Source of the DNA: Allobosea sp035944375
GTDB lineage: Bacteria; Pseudomonadota; Alphaproteobacteria; Rhizobiales; Beijerinckiaceae
Assembly: GCF_035944375.1 (NCBI RefSeq)
Contig: NZ_DASZBE010000007.1
DNA length: 64,000 bases
Reading direction: 5' to 3' (one strand)
The notes under the pieces were generated by a model. The model was not told the DNA's origin. It did no database searches and was given only the letters and a program-made list of their open reading frames with translations. The translations under genes and the position numbers were made by a program. Position 1 is the stretch's first letter. Each line of letters opens with the position of its first letter. Shown here piece after piece: positions 17,483 to 25,899 of this stretch.

Positions 17483-18229
17483 ATGAGACTGAAGGGTAAG
17501 ACGGCGCTGGTGACCGGCGCGGCGCAGGGGTTCGGCTTCGGCATCGCCGAGACCTTCGTGCGCGAGGGCGCGCGCGTGGCGGTGCTCGACCTGAACGGTG
17601 ACAAGGCCAAGGAGGCGGCACAGGCGATCGGCCGCCGGGCTTTCGCGGTGACCTGCGACGTCGCGAGGGCCAAGAGCGTCGACAAGGCCGTGGCCCGCGT
17701 CATCGCCAAGCTCGGGCGGCTCGACATCGTCGTCAACAATGCCGGCACGACGCATCGCAACATGCCGATGACGGAGGTGACGGAGGAGGAGTTCGACCGC
17801 GTTTTCGCGGTGAACGTGAAGTCGATCTATCTGATGGCGAAGGCGACCGTGCCGCATTTCCGCGAGCATGGCGGCGGCGTGATCCTCAATATTGGCTCGA
17901 CCGCCGGCATCCGGCCGCGTCCGGGCCTGACCTGGTACAACGGCTCCAAAGGTGCGGTGAACCTGCTGTCGAAATCGATGGCAGTGGAACTCGCGCCGGA
18001 CCGCATCCGCGTCAACGCGATCGCGCCGGTTGCCGGCGAGACGCCGCTGTTGGCGACCTTCATGGGCGAGGATACGCCGGAGAAGCGCGCGCAGTTTCGC
18101 GCCTCGATTCCCTGGGGCCGGCTCTCGACACCCCAGGATATGGCGAATGCTGCGCTCTATCTCTGCTCGGACGATGCCGAGATGGTGACGGGGACGGTGC
18201 TCGCGGTCGATGGCGGTCGCTGCATCTGA
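17483..18229 (+). CDS. SDR family NAD(P)-dependent oxidoreductase
   Basis: 248 residues, classical short-chain dehydrogenase. Cofactor loop TGAAQGFGFGIA (GxxxGxG), D in VLDLNG suggesting NAD preference, NNAGTTHRN, catalytic S in NIGSTAGIRP, and Y-x3-K as WYNGSKGA near residue 153. The sequence is of the 3-oxoacyl-ACP reductase/glucose dehydrogenase-like group; the substrate cannot be deduced. AGGGAAACGACG precedes ATG 17483. It follows the ABC-F gene by 37 bases and is closed downstream by a palindromic repeat. Confidence 0.9.
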   Translation: MRLKGKTALVTGAAQGFGFGIAETFVREGARVAVLDLNGDKAKEAAQAIGRRAFAVTCDVARAKSVDKAVARVIAKLGRLDIVVNNAGTTHRNMPMTEVTEEEFDRVFAVNVKSIYLMAKATVPHFREHGGGVILNIGSTAGIRPRPGLTWYNGSKGAVNLLSKSMAVELAPDRIRVNAIAPVAGETPLLATFMGEDTPEKRAQFRASIPWGRLSTPQDMANAALYLCSDDAEMVTGTVLAVDGGRCI

Positions 18230-18231
18230 GA

Positions 18232-18347
18232 TGTCGCGTCATGCTCGGGCCGCGCGCTGCGCGGACCCGGGCATCTCGTAAACCAGCGAATCGTGTCACC
18301 AGATTCTCGGGTCGGCGCCCGGCGCCGCCCGAGAATGACGCGTCTCG
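18232..18347. repeat. REP-like palindromic intergenic repeat
   Basis: This gap between two convergent genes contains two hairpin units. The first runs from about 18242 (GCTCGGGCCGCGC ... GCGCGGACCCGGGC); the second, about 18300-18338, is a near-perfect palindrome ATTCTCGGG...CCCGAGAAT around a GGCGCC/GGCGCC core, ending in TGACG. The form (CGGG-rich arms flanked by GTCAT/ATGAC) resembles dispersed palindromes common between genes in Hyphomicrobiales. It could act as a bidirectional terminator. Confidence 0.6.
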
Positions 18348-19241
18348 TCACACCGGCTTGGTGTGCAGCGCGATCTCCTGTCGCCGCATCACGGTGCCGT
18401 CGAGCTCGAAGCCGCGCTGCTCAAGCGTGATATGCGGCGCCGCCCCGTCCCCCTCGATCCGGAACAGATGCCAGCTCGCCATTTCGCCATGGCCGAGCGG
18501 GCCGATCGAGGCCGAGGGGACGCCGACGATCGGCACGTCACGGCCCACGCCCCGGCGCCAGGCCAGCGAGAAGCGGTGGTTGTGGCCGTGGATGACGAGA
18601 TCGGCCCCCTTTCGGGCGAGCATCGCCTCGAAGGCGGCGGCATCGACCAGTTCGCGCGAGCGGCGCGCGCCGCCGACATAGGGCGGATGGTGGATCAGCA
18701 CGACCCGGATCAGGCCCTCGTCGCGGGCGCGGTCGAGCAGGGTCTCGGTCTTGGCGATCTGGTCACGGCCGACCTTGCCGGTCGCCATCAGCGGCAGGGT
18801 GGGCACGCCGGTGTTGAGCCCGATCAGCGCGACGGGGCCGCGGCGGCGATACCAGGGATAGCCGACGCTGCCGTCGTCGCTTGCGACCCATGGCCCGAGA
18901 TGATGGGCCAGCGCCTTCAGGGAGGAGCGCGCATAGGCATCGTGGTTGCCCGGCACGAAGCTCACGGCCTCGCGCGGACCGAGTTCGTCGAGGAAGGCGA
19001 CGGCCGTCTTGAACTCGTTGGGCAGGCCAATGTGGGAGACGTCGCCGGTGCAGGCGATATGATCTGGCATCTGCGCGCGGATATCCGCGACGATCAGCGC
19101 CAGGATATCCATGTCATGGGCGTGCCGGCGCTTGCGGCGCCAGTTGACGTAACCGGTCGCCCGCTTGCCGAAGAGCTGATGCAGCGAAAAACCCGCAAGC
19201 GGGCCGAGATGCGGGTCGGACAGGTGCGCGAGCTTGAACAC
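18348..19241 (-). CDS. metallophosphoesterase (calcineurin-like)
   Basis: 297 residues. All blocks of the dinuclear calcineurin-like fold are visible: KLAHLSDPHLGP near the start, CTGDVSHIG, VPGNHDAY, IHHPPY and VIHGHNHRFS. The start is taken as GTG 19241 because family members start with a short Φ-K-LAHLSDPHLG stretch; the frame remains open to GTG 19292, which would add 17 residues. Targets in this family range from cyclic nucleotides to phospholipids and cannot be assigned. It is convergent with the SDR gene, with the palindromic repeat between. Confidence 0.88.
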   Translation of the reverse strand: MFKLAHLSDPHLGPLAGFSLHQLFGKRATGYVNWRRKRRHAHDMDILALIVADIRAQMPDHIACTGDVSHIGLPNEFKTAVAFLDELGPREAVSFVPGNHDAYARSSLKALAHHLGPWVASDDGSVGYPWYRRRGPVALIGLNTGVPTLPLMATGKVGRDQIAKTETLLDRARDEGLIRVVLIHHPPYVGGARRSRELVDAAAFEAMLARKGADLVIHGHNHRFSLAWRRGVGRDVPIVGVPSASIGPLGHGEMASWHLFRIEGDGAAPHITLEQRGFELDGTVMRRQEIALHTKPV

Positions 19242-19322
19242 GCCCTGCGCTAGCCTTGCGGCCAAGCCATCGTCAAGCCACCCGCGCCGCACGCTTTCGC
19301 GTGCGCGGATGGTGCGAATGGT

Positions 19323-19439
19323 TCAGTTTGCGGCGCCGGTCAGTTCGGAGACGATGCGCGAATCGGTCAGCGTCAGGGCGGGCTGCCAGACGAAGGCGGG
19401 CTTGGCGCGAAAGAACGCGATGATGAAAGAGAGAAGCAT
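19323..19439 (-). CDS. possible 38-residue hydrophobic peptide
   Basis: A short frame encodes MLLSFIIAFFRAKPAFVW... ending in SELTGAAN. A hydrophobic start of about ten residues precedes a basic patch, like a tiny membrane-associated peptide. GGGGA lies about eight bases before ATG 19439. It lies in the gap upstream of the phosphoesterase and is divergent from the Nudix gene. Length gives no statistical support and there is no recognisable family; it may be non-coding. Confidence 0.3.
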   Translation of the reverse strand: MLLSFIIAFFRAKPAFVWQPALTLTDSRIVSELTGAAN

Positions 19440-19571
19440 GTCGGTATTCCCCAGCAATGAGGCTGGGATATCGGCCCGGTTTGCGGCGCGTTTGTGACGC
19501 TTGAGACCGCAGGGCGGGGGTCCGTCATGCGTCATTTGCATATACAAATCGGTAACGATTGGAGGCCATGC

Positions 19572-20084
19572 GTGAGCGGACGAGCGCAGATCGGCGCGGA
19601 GCGGGACTCGGACAGCACCCTGACGCGGCTCCAGCGCCTGCAGATCCGCCTGCTGCATGTCTATTTCCGGCTGCGGCGCGGCATGACGCTGGGTGTGCGC
19701 GCTGCGGTTCTGAACGACCGGGGCGAGGTCTTCCTGGTCCGGCACACCTATACGCCCGGCTGGCAACTGCCGGGAGGCGGGGTCGAGGTCGGCGAACCGA
19801 TGATCGAGGCGCTGGCGCGCGAACTGGCGGAGGAGGCCCGGATCAGCCTGTCGGGGCCCGCCACGCTGTTTGGCGTCTACTTCAACCGCAAGATCTCGCG
19901 GCGCGATCACGTGGCGCTCTATGTCGTCAGGGATTTCGTGGTCGACGCGGCCAAGACGCCCGATCTGGAGATCGCGGAGGCCGCATTCTTTCCGCTCGAC
20001 GCGTTGCCGCAGGGGCTGACGCCGGGGACGCGGAGGAGGCTGGCCGAGATCGCGGGGAGCTCAACGCCCTCGGCGGAGTGGTGA
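19572..20084 (+). CDS. Nudix hydrolase
   Basis: 170 residues. The Nudix box is GGGVEVGEPMIEALARELAEEARI, matching Gx5Ex7RExxEE except that the glycine following the EE is replaced by R. Preceding strands GVRAAVLNDRGEVFLVRHTY and PGWQLPGGG are typical. Nudix enzymes cleave nucleoside diphosphates linked to another group; the substrate is not evident. GTG 19572 is chosen because GGAGG ends six bases upstream; a GTG at 19494 or ATG 19527 would extend it but with no such site. An overlapping frame beginning at 19568 uses the same ribosome site but has no family resemblance. Confidence 0.85.
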   Translation: MSGRAQIGAERDSDSTLTRLQRLQIRLLHVYFRLRRGMTLGVRAAVLNDRGEVFLVRHTYTPGWQLPGGGVEVGEPMIEALARELAEEARISLSGPATLFGVYFNRKISRRDHVALYVVRDFVVDAAKTPDLEIAEAAFFPLDALPQGLTPGTRRRLAEIAGSSTPSAEW

Positions 20085-20263
20085 AACCTGCCGATGGACG
20101 GCCGCCCGGTGCTCTGCTACAGCGCCGCCACCATGACGAACGGGCTCCCGATCTCCCTCCTGCGACGACCGGCGCGCTGAACGCGCTTCCGGCAGGGCCG
20201 CGCCGCGCGCGGACCCTGCCCTCACATGCCCCGCCTCTGCCCGTCTGCAGGTTTGCCGCCGTC

Positions 20264-20764
20264 ATGACTTCGCTTCCCCTGACCATTCGCCATGAGCTTC
20301 CCGCCGATGCGGCCGCGATCGAGCGGCTGCATGAGCGCGCCTTCGGGCCGGGGCGCTTCGCGCGCACCGCTTTCCGCCTGCGCGAGGGCGTGCCGCCCGA
20401 TCCGGCGCTGACCTTCGCCGCCCATGTCGGCACCTTCCTCGTCGGCTCGATCCGTGTGACGCCGGTGGCGGCCGGCGGCCATGCCGCGCTGATGCTGGGG
20501 CCTCTCACCGTCGATCCCGCCTTCGAGGGAAGGGGCATCGGCGCTGCGCTGATGAACCGCTCGATCGAGGCCGCGCGCGCCGACGGGCACGACCTCATCC
20601 TGCTGGTCGGGGACGCGCCCTATTACGCCCGCTTCGGCTTCAGGGTCATTCCGCCGGGCCAGCTCGTGCTGCCCGGTCCGGCCGATCCGGCGCGGTTCCT
20701 GGCGCTGGAGTTGGTCGAGGGCGTGCTGGCGCAGCGGCGCGGCGCGGTGACGGCGATCAGATAA
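20264..20764 (+). CDS. GNAT family N-acetyltransferase
   Basis: 166 residues. Motif A, the acetyl-CoA pyrophosphate loop, is LTVDPAFEGRGIGAALMNRSIEAA near residue 90 (R/Q-x-x-G-x-G/A as GRGIGA), followed by LILLVGDAPYYARFGFRV, the usual motif B with PYYxRFGF. This arrangement resembles the YhbS-type predicted acetyltransferases. Substrate unknown. The upstream 180 bases after the Nudix gene hold no recognisable gene; ATG 20264 precedes TSLPLTIRHELPADA, the typical start of the fold. Confidence 0.88.
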   Translation: MTSLPLTIRHELPADAAAIERLHERAFGPGRFARTAFRLREGVPPDPALTFAAHVGTFLVGSIRVTPVAAGGHAALMLGPLTVDPAFEGRGIGAALMNRSIEAARADGHDLILLVGDAPYYARFGFRVIPPGQLVLPGPADPARFLALELVEGVLAQRRGAVTAIR

Positions 20765-20769
20765 AGCGC

Positions 20770-20905
20770 CCTGTCATTCCGGGGCTTCGCGAAGCGAAGA
20801 ACCCGGAATCCACGACCGGGCGATGCCGAGGTTGTAAGTTCAAGACAACGCTCACCCGGTCGTGGGTTCCGGGCTCGCTGCTCCGCAGCGCCCCGGAATG
20901 ACAGG
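20770..20905. repeat. long palindromic dispersed repeat with 16-base perfect ends
   Basis: The element begins CCTGTCATTCCGGGGC (20770-20785) and ends with its exact complement (20890-20905). Inside are a second pair of arms, CCCGGAATCCACGACCGGG and CCCGGTCGTGGGTTCCGGG, and two small hairpins (CTTCGCGAAG; GCTGCTCCGCAGC). It fills the whole gap between the convergent GNAT and membrane-protein genes, ending one base before the stop codon region of the latter. The structure is that of a dispersed intergenic palindrome or small MITE-like element; it could also terminate both transcripts. Confidence 0.8.
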
Positions 20906-20906
20906 C

Positions 20907-23006
20907 TCAGGCCGCCGCGTCGGGCTTGCGATTGAAGCGCCGGCCGCTTTCGCCGAGCCAGCCCGCAACGAGGGCGCCGAAGAGCAGGGCGAGCCCGATC
21001 AGACCGACGAAGAGCGGCGAAATCTGCACGCCGCGCACGATGCCGGAATCGCTGATGCGCAGGCCAATCCAGTCCGAGCCCGCGAACTGGCTGCCCGATC
21101 GCACCGGCACGATGCGCGGCACGGTGACGTCCGAGCCGCCGTCCTGGCCGATGCGGCGCGACGAGCCGCCCGTCGCCTCGGCCAGCGTGCGAAGCTGGGC
21201 GGGGTCGCTGACGACCTCCATCAGCTCGCGCGGGTTCTCCGGGCCGACGCTGGCGAAGGCGGTGAGGTTGTCGCCGGCGATCCGGTGCAGCCCGAACTCG
21301 CTGGTCGGGATGCGCGCCGTGAACAGGCCGGGGCGGCCGGGCTCGAGCGGGACCGAGCGGGACTGGCCGTCCGGGCCGGTGACCACGACGGGGGCCGGGT
21401 TGTCGCCCAGCGTCTGGCGCTCGACCTCGATATAGCCGCTGCGCGAGACGGCGCGCAGCGCCTCCTCCTCGAGATCGGGCTCCTTCATCAGCCAGTGGCC
21501 GAGGCGGCGCAGCAGGTCGAGATGCGGGCCGCCGTCGCGGAAGCCACGCGCCCAGAGCCAGGCATGGTCCGACAGGAAGAGCGCGACGCGGCCCTTCTGC
21601 TCGCGCGCCAGCATCAGCAGCGGGCGCTCGCCCGGGCCGGTCATCACCGGCGAGCCGGTGCGGGCACGGGCACCGACCATGCGCAGCCATTCACCCCATT
21701 GCGGCGGCTCGACCTCCGAGCCCGGCAGGTCGCGCGTTACCGGATGGCGCCGGCCTGGCTCGCTGACGCGGGCGCGATAGGCCTCGTCGATCACCGAACC
21801 GTCCGGCAGCGCCGGCAGGATCTGGCCGAGTGGCGTGCGCGCCAGCGACTGGGCGCCGGCATATTCCGGACCGGCGGCGATCAGCAGCGCGCCGCCTTCG
21901 CGGACATAGCGGACGATGTTGTCGAAATAGACCAGCGGCAGGATCGACTGGTTGGCGTAGCGGTCGAAGATGATCAGGTCGAATTCCTTGATCTTGACCT
22001 GGAACAGCTCGCGCGTCGGGAAGGCGATCAGCGAGAGCTCGTTGATCGGCGTGCCGTCCTGCTTCTCCGGCGGGCGCAGGATGGTGAAATGGACAAGGTC
22101 GATATTGGCGTCGGCCTTGAGCAGGTTGCGCCAGGTGCGTTCGCCCGGATGCGGCTCGCCCGAGACCAGCAGCACGCGCAGCTTGTCGCGCACGCCCTCG
22201 ATGGTGATGACGGCGCGGTTGTTGGCGAGCGTCAGCTCGTTGTCGAGCGGGGCCGCTTCGATCTCGACGACATTGGGGCCGCCGCGGTCGATGCGGACCG
22301 GCAGCGACACGGTCTGGCCGACCGTGACCTCGCGGCGGGCGATGATCTCGCCGTCGCGCCGCACGGTGAGGGCGGCGCGGCCGGGGCCGCCCTTCTCGAG
22401 CACGCGCAGCCGCACCGTCTGGTCCTTGCCGACGATGCCGAAGCGGGGCGAATCGACCAGCACGATGCGGCGGTCGATCTCGCGCTCGCGGCCCGTGGTC
22501 AGAACATGGAGCGGTGCGCGCAGGCCCAGCGCCTCCGCCGTCGGCGGCGTGTCATGGGCGAGGCCGTCGGTGATGACGATGGCGCCGGCCACGCGCTCGG
22601 AGGGCACGTCGGCGAGGCTGGCGGCCAGCGCCTCGAAAAGCCTCGTGCCGTCGCCTGAGCCCTGTGCATCGCGGACCTCGACGATGCGCGACTCGACATT
22701 GCCGATGCCGCGCAGCTGGCGCTCGATCTCGGCCTCGGCGGCCTGGGACTGGGCGGAGCGGTCGCTCAGGCGGTTCGAGGCGGAGCGGTCCACGACGACG
22801 GAGACGACGTCCTTCACCGGCTCGCGATCCTCGAAGACGAGGGAGGGGTCGGCCAGCGTCACCGTCAGCACGACGAGGGCGAGCGCGCGCAGGATCGCGC
22901 TCTTGCCGGCGAGCACGATCGCCGCGCCCGCCGCCAGCGCGGCCAGAACGGCCAGGCCGATCAGCAGCGGCAGCGGGACGAGCGGCGCGAAGGAGAGGCT
23001 CCACAT
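20907..23006 (-). CDS. VWA/glutamine-amidotransferase-like membrane protein
   Basis: 699 residues, last gene of a four-gene leftward operon. Two N-terminal helices and one near the C-terminus (ISPLFVGLIGLALLFGALVAG) frame a large soluble part. VVDRSASN near residue 72 matches the DxSxS metal site of a von Willebrand A domain and AGAIVITDG fits its continuation; the middle (RVLLVSGEPHPGERTWRNLL... LIIFDRYANQ ... GGALLIAAGPEYAG) resembles a class I amidotransferase-like domain without a nucleophile cysteine. Such proteins accompany MoxR/DUF58/BatA genes and are thought to act in envelope complex assembly; the function is not known. Confidence 0.8.
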   Translation of the reverse strand: MWSLSFAPLVPLPLLIGLAVLAALAAGAAIVLAGKSAILRALALVVLTVTLADPSLVFEDREPVKDVVSVVVDRSASNRLSDRSAQSQAAEAEIERQLRGIGNVESRIVEVRDAQGSGDGTRLFEALAASLADVPSERVAGAIVITDGLAHDTPPTAEALGLRAPLHVLTTGREREIDRRIVLVDSPRFGIVGKDQTVRLRVLEKGGPGRAALTVRRDGEIIARREVTVGQTVSLPVRIDRGGPNVVEIEAAPLDNELTLANNRAVITIEGVRDKLRVLLVSGEPHPGERTWRNLLKADANIDLVHFTILRPPEKQDGTPINELSLIAFPTRELFQVKIKEFDLIIFDRYANQSILPLVYFDNIVRYVREGGALLIAAGPEYAGAQSLARTPLGQILPALPDGSVIDEAYRARVSEPGRRHPVTRDLPGSEVEPPQWGEWLRMVGARARTGSPVMTGPGERPLLMLAREQKGRVALFLSDHAWLWARGFRDGGPHLDLLRRLGHWLMKEPDLEEEALRAVSRSGYIEVERQTLGDNPAPVVVTGPDGQSRSVPLEPGRPGLFTARIPTSEFGLHRIAGDNLTAFASVGPENPRELMEVVSDPAQLRTLAEATGGSSRRIGQDGGSDVTVPRIVPVRSGSQFAGSDWIGLRISDSGIVRGVQISPLFVGLIGLALLFGALVAGWLGESGRRFNRKPDAAA

Positions 23007-23061
23007 CAGATCAAGGTCCTGTCGCTACGCCCCCGCAGCCATTGCACGGTTCGAGTGCGCC

Positions 23062-25896
23062 TCACTGGCCCAGCCTTTCGAGCAGGGCCGGGACATGGAC
23101 CTGGTCGGCCTTGTAGTTGCCGGTGAGGGCGTACATCACGAGGTTGACGCCGGCCCGCAGCGCCATTTCGCGCTGGCGCGGGTCGGAGCCGGAGAGCGGC
23201 ACGAGCGGCTCGCCGCGACGGTTGACGGCCCAGGCCGAGGCGAGGTCGTTGGAGGTGATGACGATGGGCGAGACATTGTCGCCTGCTCGCGCCGGGCGGC
23301 GACCGTCGGCGCCGGCGGGCGGCAGGATCTCGACCCAGGTCGTGCCGCTGTCGTAGCGCCCGACGAAGCCATCCAGGATGTAGAAGGTCTTGGTCAGGAC
23401 GTGGTCGCGCGGGATCGGCTCGAGCTCGGGAATGTCGAGCGTCTGCAGCATGCGCCGGAGCTGGTCACCCTCGGGGGTGGTGCCGCCGCCCGGACGGGCG
23501 CTCATCGCGTCGCGGGTGTCGAAGATCACCAGCCCGCCGCCCTTCATATAGGCCTCGAGCTTGCGCAGCGTCTCCGAGGAGGGGATCGGCCGTCCGGAGA
23601 CGATCGGCCAATAGAGGACCGGGAAGAAGGCGAGTTCGTCGCGGTCGGCATTGACGCCGACGGCCTCGCCCGGTTCGAGCGCGGTGCGCGCGCCGAGCAC
23701 GACGTTGAGCCCGGCGAGCCCGGCCTTCGACATCTCGTCGACCGCGCGGTCGCCGGTGACGACATAGGCCAGGCGGGTGACCGCCCCGGCGGCGAAAAGC
23801 TCGCGCGGGATGGGCGGGCGCTGATCGGCCGGAGCGACGGCGGGCGACGGAACGGGCGTCTGGGCCCCAACCGGTTGGGGCAGCAGCAGCGCGCCACTCA
23901 GCATCAGCGCCAGCAGGATTGCAGCCGGCGCCGCGCGGCGGGCCTTCCTGGCGAAGTTCAGGCGCCCGCCGAGCCAGAGCGTCGCCAGCGTGTCGGCGAC
24001 CAGCAGCAGCAGCGCCAGCACCAGAAGCTGCGGGCGGATGTCGAGCGCGACCGGCTTGTCGACCGGCAGCACGGCCACGCCCAGCGCGGCGAGGTCGATC
24101 GCGCGCAGCGTGTCCGTCGGGTTGAGGGTGTTGACCGCGAGCGAGCCGTCTGCGGGGCCGTAGATGCCGGGCGGATGGGCGAGCGTGGCGCGGCCGGTGA
24201 AGCTGAGTGCGACCGGCTGGGCCGTGGCGGGCGGGCTGCGGAAGCTGCCGGTGCCGTCGAGCACGCGGGTCGGCGAAAGCGTCTCCACGCGGGCATCCTC
24301 TCCCTGGGGCTCGGCCGGGCCGGTGCCGGCGAGGCCGACGATCTTCCTGAGCATCTCGACGAAGAGGCCCGACAGCGGCAGGTTCGACCAGGTCGTGTCG
24401 GCCGTGACATGCATCATCGCGATCATGCCGTCGCCACGGCGCTCGCCGGTGACGACGGGTGTGCCGTCCTCCAGCGCCGCCCAGGTCTTGCGCGACAGAT
24501 CGGCTTCCGGCTCCGCCAGGATCTGGCGGGTGACGCGGACATCGTCGTTGACCGGCACGCCGAAGAAGGGGCTCTCGCGGGTGAAGGCGGCGAGCTTGCG
24601 CGGTGTTTCCCAGGAGAGCCCGCCACCCAGCGTGCGGCCGCCGCGGCGCAGGCGCACCGGCGTCAACTCGTCGGAAGCCGCGGCGAGGCGCGCGCCGGCG
24701 AAGCGCAGCAGCACGCCGCCGCGCTGGATGAAGGCGTTGATCTTGCCCGCCGTCTCGGGGTCGAGCGCGCCGATGTCGGCCAGCACCAGCACCGAGAGGT
24801 TCTGCTCCAGCAATTCACCGACCGGGTCGGTCGAACCCGGGCGCGGCTCCCTGATTTCGGCGAAGGGCGAAAGCGCCCGCGAGACGTAATAGGTCGGCGA
24901 GAGCAGCGGTTGTGCCGTGTCGGTGGTCGCGCCGGAAACGATGCCGACGCGGCGGCGCTTGGACCGGTCGTCGAGCAGGGCGACCGCGCCGGCGCTGCGC
25001 TCGCCGACGATCTCGAGCCGCGAGACCGCATTGCGAACCTCGATCGGCAATGTGAGGCGGGCCGTGGTCTGCAGAGCGGAGCCCTCGAAGACGAAGGGCG
25101 CATCGCCGAGCGGAAGACCTTTGAGATCGAGCGCACGGACGAGCCCGGTCGCGGCGGCGCTGGCGGTCGGCCGCAGCACCTTGACAGCCAGCGCCCCGGC
25201 GAGATTCTCGGGTGCGGCCAGTGCGAGCTGGTCGACGGGGGCGGCATGGATCGAGAGGCGCCCGGCGCCGGCCTCCTGCCTCAGCCGGGCAAGGAAGGCG
25301 GCGTCGTCGGAGACCGAAAGCCCATCGGCCACCCAGACGATTTCGGCTTCCGGGGCGCTGCGCAGGAAATTCTCGATGCGCGGCAGGTGAGCGCCACGGT
25401 CGGGCGCATGAGGCTGCAGGGCGAGGGCGCGCAGGCGGTCGAGGGCGGCGCGCGGCTCAGACAGCGCGATTTCGGCCGGGTTTTCCGCCAGGCCGACGAG
25501 CGCGACAGGGCGGCCTTCGCGTGCGGCGGCGGCAACGCGGGATTCGGCGACCAGCAGTCGCTCCGGCCAGTCGGTGGCGGCGCCGAAGCCGTTGTCGATC
25601 AGCAGCAGCATTGGGCCCTGCAGCGGCCCGGCCTCGCGGGGCGGGTTCCAGACCGGGCCGGCCACGGCGAGGATCGCCAGCGCCGCGACCAGCATGCGCA
25701 GGGCCAGCAGCCACCACGGGGTATGGGCCGGCATCTCGCGCTTGGCGACGAGGTCAGCCATGATCTTGAGCGGCGGAAAGTCGATCCGGCGCGGCCGCGG
25801 CGGCGTGACCCGCAGGATCAGCCAGAGCGCGGGCAGCAGCGCGAGCGCGGCCAGTGCGAGCGGGGCGGAGAAGGCGAGGGGGAGCGCGTTCAGCAC
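23062..25896 (-). CDS. BatA-like / DUF4159 domain membrane protein
   Basis: 944 residues. The N-terminus has BatA-type features: a helix, RVTPPRPRRIDFPPLKIM and ALRMLVAALAILAVAGPVW. The middle contains an amidotransferase-like region. After a helix (ILLALMLSGALLL) the C-terminal ~200 residues form DUF4159 (RLAYVVTGD ... LEAYMKGGGLVIFDTRD ... LTKTFYILDGFVGRYD). It lies between DUF58 (three-base gap) and the 699-residue protein (55 bases), so all are co-transcribed. The set acts with MoxR in a chaperone-like complex in other bacteria; the client here is unknown. Confidence 0.85.
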   Translation of the reverse strand: MLNALPLAFSAPLALAALALLPALWLILRVTPPRPRRIDFPPLKIMADLVAKREMPAHTPWWLLALRMLVAALAILAVAGPVWNPPREAGPLQGPMLLLIDNGFGAATDWPERLLVAESRVAAAAREGRPVALVGLAENPAEIALSEPRAALDRLRALALQPHAPDRGAHLPRIENFLRSAPEAEIVWVADGLSVSDDAAFLARLRQEAGAGRLSIHAAPVDQLALAAPENLAGALAVKVLRPTASAAATGLVRALDLKGLPLGDAPFVFEGSALQTTARLTLPIEVRNAVSRLEIVGERSAGAVALLDDRSKRRRVGIVSGATTDTAQPLLSPTYYVSRALSPFAEIREPRPGSTDPVGELLEQNLSVLVLADIGALDPETAGKINAFIQRGGVLLRFAGARLAAASDELTPVRLRRGGRTLGGGLSWETPRKLAAFTRESPFFGVPVNDDVRVTRQILAEPEADLSRKTWAALEDGTPVVTGERRGDGMIAMMHVTADTTWSNLPLSGLFVEMLRKIVGLAGTGPAEPQGEDARVETLSPTRVLDGTGSFRSPPATAQPVALSFTGRATLAHPPGIYGPADGSLAVNTLNPTDTLRAIDLAALGVAVLPVDKPVALDIRPQLLVLALLLLVADTLATLWLGGRLNFARKARRAAPAAILLALMLSGALLLPQPVGAQTPVPSPAVAPADQRPPIPRELFAAGAVTRLAYVVTGDRAVDEMSKAGLAGLNVVLGARTALEPGEAVGVNADRDELAFFPVLYWPIVSGRPIPSSETLRKLEAYMKGGGLVIFDTRDAMSARPGGGTTPEGDQLRRMLQTLDIPELEPIPRDHVLTKTFYILDGFVGRYDSGTTWVEILPPAGADGRRPARAGDNVSPIVITSNDLASAWAVNRRGEPLVPLSGSDPRQREMALRAGVNLVMYALTGNYKADQVHVPALLERLGQ

Positions 25897-25899
25897 CGG

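Noticed and set aside
15523..17763. Long minus-strand frame opposite the ABC-F gene
   Set aside because: Antisense shadow with repetitive Arg/Gln/His composition and no domain; the plus-strand ABC-F has full motifs.
19559..20263. Upstream in-frame extension of the GNAT gene across the Nudix gene
   Set aside because: The residues before ATG 20264 are Arg/Gly-rich nonsense overlapping the Nudix gene in another frame; the GNAT fold starts at TSLPLTIRHE.
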